Source: Burkholderia pseudomultivorans
GTDB taxonomy: Bacteria > Pseudomonadota > Gammaproteobacteria > Burkholderiales > Burkholderiaceae
Direction of reading: 5' to 3'
DNA: 64,000 bases
Assembly (NCBI RefSeq): GCF_902499075.1
Contig: NZ_CABVPP010000004.1
Coordinates: 62,001 to 126,000, forward strand
The notes under the pieces are model-generated. The model was not told where the DNA came from. It did no database searches and saw only the letters and a list, made by a program, of their open reading frames with translations. Position 1 is the first letter of the stretch, and each line of letters starts with the position of its first letter. Position numbers and translations under genes: made by a program. Shown here one piece after another: positions 62,145 through 64,000 of this stretch.

Positions 62145-62447
62145 ATGTGTGCGATGGCGTATGCCGACTTTCAGCAGGAGTTGAAGAAGGCGCAATTGAC
62201 CGCGCGCGAGTTCGCGCGCCTGATCCGGATGAACGAAAGCTCGATCACGAACTATTCGAGCAAGGGCACGGTGCCGTCGCATCTCGCCGTGATCGCAACG
62301 CTGATCGGCGCGCTGGCCGCGCATGAGATCGACTTCCGCCGCGTGATCCGGCAGACGCGGATCGAGCCGAAACGGCCGCGCGGCGTCGGGGCGTTTCCCG
62401 CAACGACCCATCCGCGTACCGCAAAGCGCGGCGACGAACAGTCGTAA
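62145..62447 (+). CDS. Small HTH (XRE-like) protein
   Basis: The 100-residue protein has one helix-turn-helix: FQQELKKAQLTAREFARLIRMNESSITNYSSKGTVPSHL, about residues 8-48. A basic C-terminal tail (RVIRQTRIEPKRPRG) follows. GGAGG lies nine bases before the ATG. It resembles small transcriptional regulators found singly in Burkholderia genomes. No neighbour points to a target. It does not look like a phage repressor, since no phage genes are nearby. Confidence 0.75.
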   Translation: MCAMAYADFQQELKKAQLTAREFARLIRMNESSITNYSSKGTVPSHLAVIATLIGALAAHEIDFRRVIRQTRIEPKRPRGVGAFPATTHPRTAKRGDEQS

Positions 62448-62726
62448 AGCGCGTCAACCGGCGGCCGCGAACGGCACGCCGCCGCGCAACCAGACTATCC
62501 GTTCGGATCGCTCGCATGCGCGCACGCGCGACTTCACGACAGACGGCACGTCGCTCGATGCGCGCTTCACATGCGGCGTTCGCGATTGCTCGATCGCCCC
62601 TCGCCGCCCAGCCCTGTCATGCCACCACAGCCGCCTGTGCGGCCGCCCGGGTTCGCTGCGGCAACCGCGCCCGCATCTTCTCCATCGCCGCGACGTTGCG
62701 CGCCTGCACGTCGCCGAAGCCGCGAT

Positions 62727-64000
62727 TCACTGCGCCGCCCGCACCTGATCGAGCAGCACCTGCAGCGGATGCCGCAACTGCCGCGCGGACATGCGCTTGA
62801 CCTGACTGCGGCACGAATAGCCGGTCGCCAGCGCTTCGCCGGCCGGCTCCGATGCATCGACGTGCGCGGCCCACGACTGCGCGTAGATCGTCCGCGACGT
62901 ATCGACGTTGCGCGCCTCGTGTCCATACGTGCCCGACATCCCGCAGCATCCCGCCGGCTGAACCTGGAGACGCAAGCCGCGGCGCGCGAATACCTGCACC
63001 CATTGCTTGCCGCTGTCCGGCGCATTGGTCTTCTCGGTGCAATGCGGCAGCAGCCGATACGCGCGAGCCGCGTCGCCGGCCTGTGTGTCGGCCTGCATAT
63101 CACCCTTCACATCGGGCAGCACATCGAGCAACCACTCCTGCGGCAGCGCGACCGGCGGCACGTCGTGCAGCCCCGGCACCTTGCGGTATTCCTGCCGATA
63201 CGTGAGCGTGATGGCGGGATCGACGCCGACGAGCGCGACGCCCGCACGCGCGAGCGCAGCCAGCTGCGTCGCGTTGCGGACCGCGGCCCGCTCGAATGCG
63301 CGCAGAAAGCCCTGCACGTGCAGCGCCTTGCCGTTCGGCGCGAGCGGCGCGAGCCACACGTGAAAGCCGAGCCGCGCGGCCAGTTCGATCAGCGTCGCCA
63401 GCTGTTCGGTGTCGAAATAGCGCGTGAACGTGTCCTGCACGATCACGACGCTGCGCGCGCGCTGCGCGTCGGTCAGCGCGGCGAGCGCATGCGGATCGGC
63501 CGGCCGCACGTCCAACTGCCGAATGACGGCCGCGAGATCGAAGCGGCTCAGCAACGGGCTGTCGACCATGCCGACGTGCCGTTCGAACAGCGTGCGCACC
63601 CAGCCCGCACGCATCAGTCCGTTGTATAGCGCCGGCACGCGCGCGAACCACGGCACCGTGAATTCGAGCGAGCCGATCAGGTAGTCGCGCAGCGGCCGCA
63701 AGTAGCGCTGGTGATAAAGCTCGAGAAAGCGTGAACGGAACTCCGGCACGCTGACCTTGACCGGACACTGTCCCGCGCAGGACTTGCACGCGAGGCATCC
63801 GGCCATTGCGTCGTACACGTCGTGCGAAAAGTCCGCTGCGCCGCGACGTGCGGCGCGCGTGTTGCGCCAGCGGTCGACGAAGCCGCGCAGCCACGGCTGC
63901 CGCTCGCGTGCGGCGGCGAGCACGTCGGCGCCCGCTTCTCCTTGCAGACGCAACCATTCGCGCATCAGCGACGCGCGCCCCTTCGGCGAATGCACGCGTT
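62727..64000 (-). CDS. FAD/4Fe-4S oxidoreductase, C-terminal part (YdiJ/GlpC-like; 5' end outside window)
   Basis: The frame is open to the window edge, so about 425 residues of the C-terminal end are present. The segment begins PKGRASLMREWLRL, which is normally internal in the large (about 1000-residue) FAD-linked dehydrogenases fused to an Fe-S domain. A CLACKSCAGQCPVKVSVPEFRS motif binds a 4Fe-4S cluster, and AGCCGMSGTYG is the CCG-type domain. YdiJ-family enzymes oxidise D-2-hydroxy acids such as D-2-hydroxyglutarate. The FAD domain would lie beyond base 64000. The methionine at 63995 is not the start. Confidence 0.85.
   Translation of the reverse strand, partial: RVHSPKGRASLMREWLRLQGEAGADVLAAARERQPWLRGFVDRWRNTRAARRGAADFSHDVYDAMAGCLACKSCAGQCPVKVSVPEFRSRFLELYHQRYLRPLRDYLIGSLEFTVPWFARVPALYNGLMRAGWVRTLFERHVGMVDSPLLSRFDLAAVIRQLDVRPADPHALAALTDAQRARSVVIVQDTFTRYFDTEQLATLIELAARLGFHVWLAPLAPNGKALHVQGFLRAFERAAVRNATQLAALARAGVALVGVDPAITLTYRQEYRKVPGLHDVPPVALPQEWLLDVLPDVKGDMQADTQAGDAARAYRLLPHCTEKTNAPDSGKQWVQVFARRGLRLQVQPAGCCGMSGTYGHEARNVDTSRTIYAQSWAAHVDASEPAGEALATGYSCRSQVKRMSARQLRHPLQVLLDQVRAAQ

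Noticed and set aside
62145-62447. Phage repressor or toxin-antitoxin antitoxin
   Set aside because: It has an HTH, but no phage genes, integrase, attachment site or small partner gene lie near it.
62617-62730. Short frame beginning with GTG overlapping the stop of the FAD/Fe-S oxidase
   Set aside because: The overlap looks like translational coupling, but the 37-residue product has no recognisable family and no other support.
1-64000. CRISPR arrays, insertion sequences, tRNA or rRNA genes
   Set aside because: Reading the window showed no regularly spaced repeats, no transposase-like protein with terminal repeats, and no sequence that I could fold as a tRNA.

Overview
The window is a high-GC stretch of a Burkholderia-like betaproteobacterial replicon, most probably a secondary chromosome of a Burkholderia cepacia complex-type organism. 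The evidence is very strong GC bias at third codon positions, five Burkholderiales-type porins with the AQSS(V/A)TL(Y/W/F)G mature N-terminus, an H-NS family protein with the SWSGRGPKPKWL motif, and many LysR/MFS/porin catabolic modules. There are no rRNA or tRNA genes, insertion sequences, CRISPR arrays or prophage genes. The content is metabolic and accessory, mainly uptake and degradation of aromatic and organic acids.

Layout. 1-6 kb: the end of a phthalate-dioxygenase-reductase type protein, an XRE-PAS regulator, a tartrate/D-malate dehydrogenase, a small exported protein divergent from a MarR-GNAT fusion regulator, and a porin divergent from a LysR gene. 6-16 kb: LysR, N-acyl-D-amino-acid deacylase, MFS and amidase, then an IclR-MFS pair facing a porin across a region with two matching palindromes, then a second porin. 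16-27 kb: a tannin/gallate module on the minus strand (tannase-family esterase, leaderless ModA-like protein, CHA aldolase, LigJ-type hydratase, PcaK-like transporter, gallate dioxygenase) with a divergent LysR regulator carrying two helix-turn-helix domains. An MFS gene, an H-NS protein, an RmlD-like reductase and a DoxX protein follow.

29-38 kb: a taurine/sulfonate-type ABC transporter with a TauD/TfdA dioxygenase, followed by a COG0523 GTPase overlapping a YtcJ-type amidohydrolase, a sodium:solute symporter and a DUF3311 protein. 38-42 kb: LysR, pirin, WrbA, a Lys/Ala-rich exported protein and the LrgB/LrgA pair. 42-48 kb: an intact maleylacetate reductase between two gene remnants, then an esterase, an Ohr peroxidase and TetR with three matching operator boxes, and a divergent ABC exporter. 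48-58 kb: a porin and a complete hydroquinone 1,2-dioxygenase operon (hapCDEFGHI-like order) with LysR and MFS genes. 58-64 kb: a gene-poor stretch holding a copy of the ABC exporter tail, a porin, a branched-chain amino-acid-type binding protein, a small HTH protein and the C-terminal part of a large FAD/Fe-S oxidase.

Two routes stand out. Gallate (from tannins) goes by extradiol cleavage to oxalomesaconate, CHA, and pyruvate plus oxaloacetate. Hydroquinone goes through 4-hydroxymuconic semialdehyde to maleylacetate and beta-ketoadipate, with hydroxyquinol joining at maleylacetate. The most informative observation is that the lone maleylacetate reductase near 43 kb is the survivor of a second, decayed aldehyde dehydrogenase-maleylacetate reductase-hydroxyquinol dioxygenase cassette in the same order as the intact copy at 51-54 kb.
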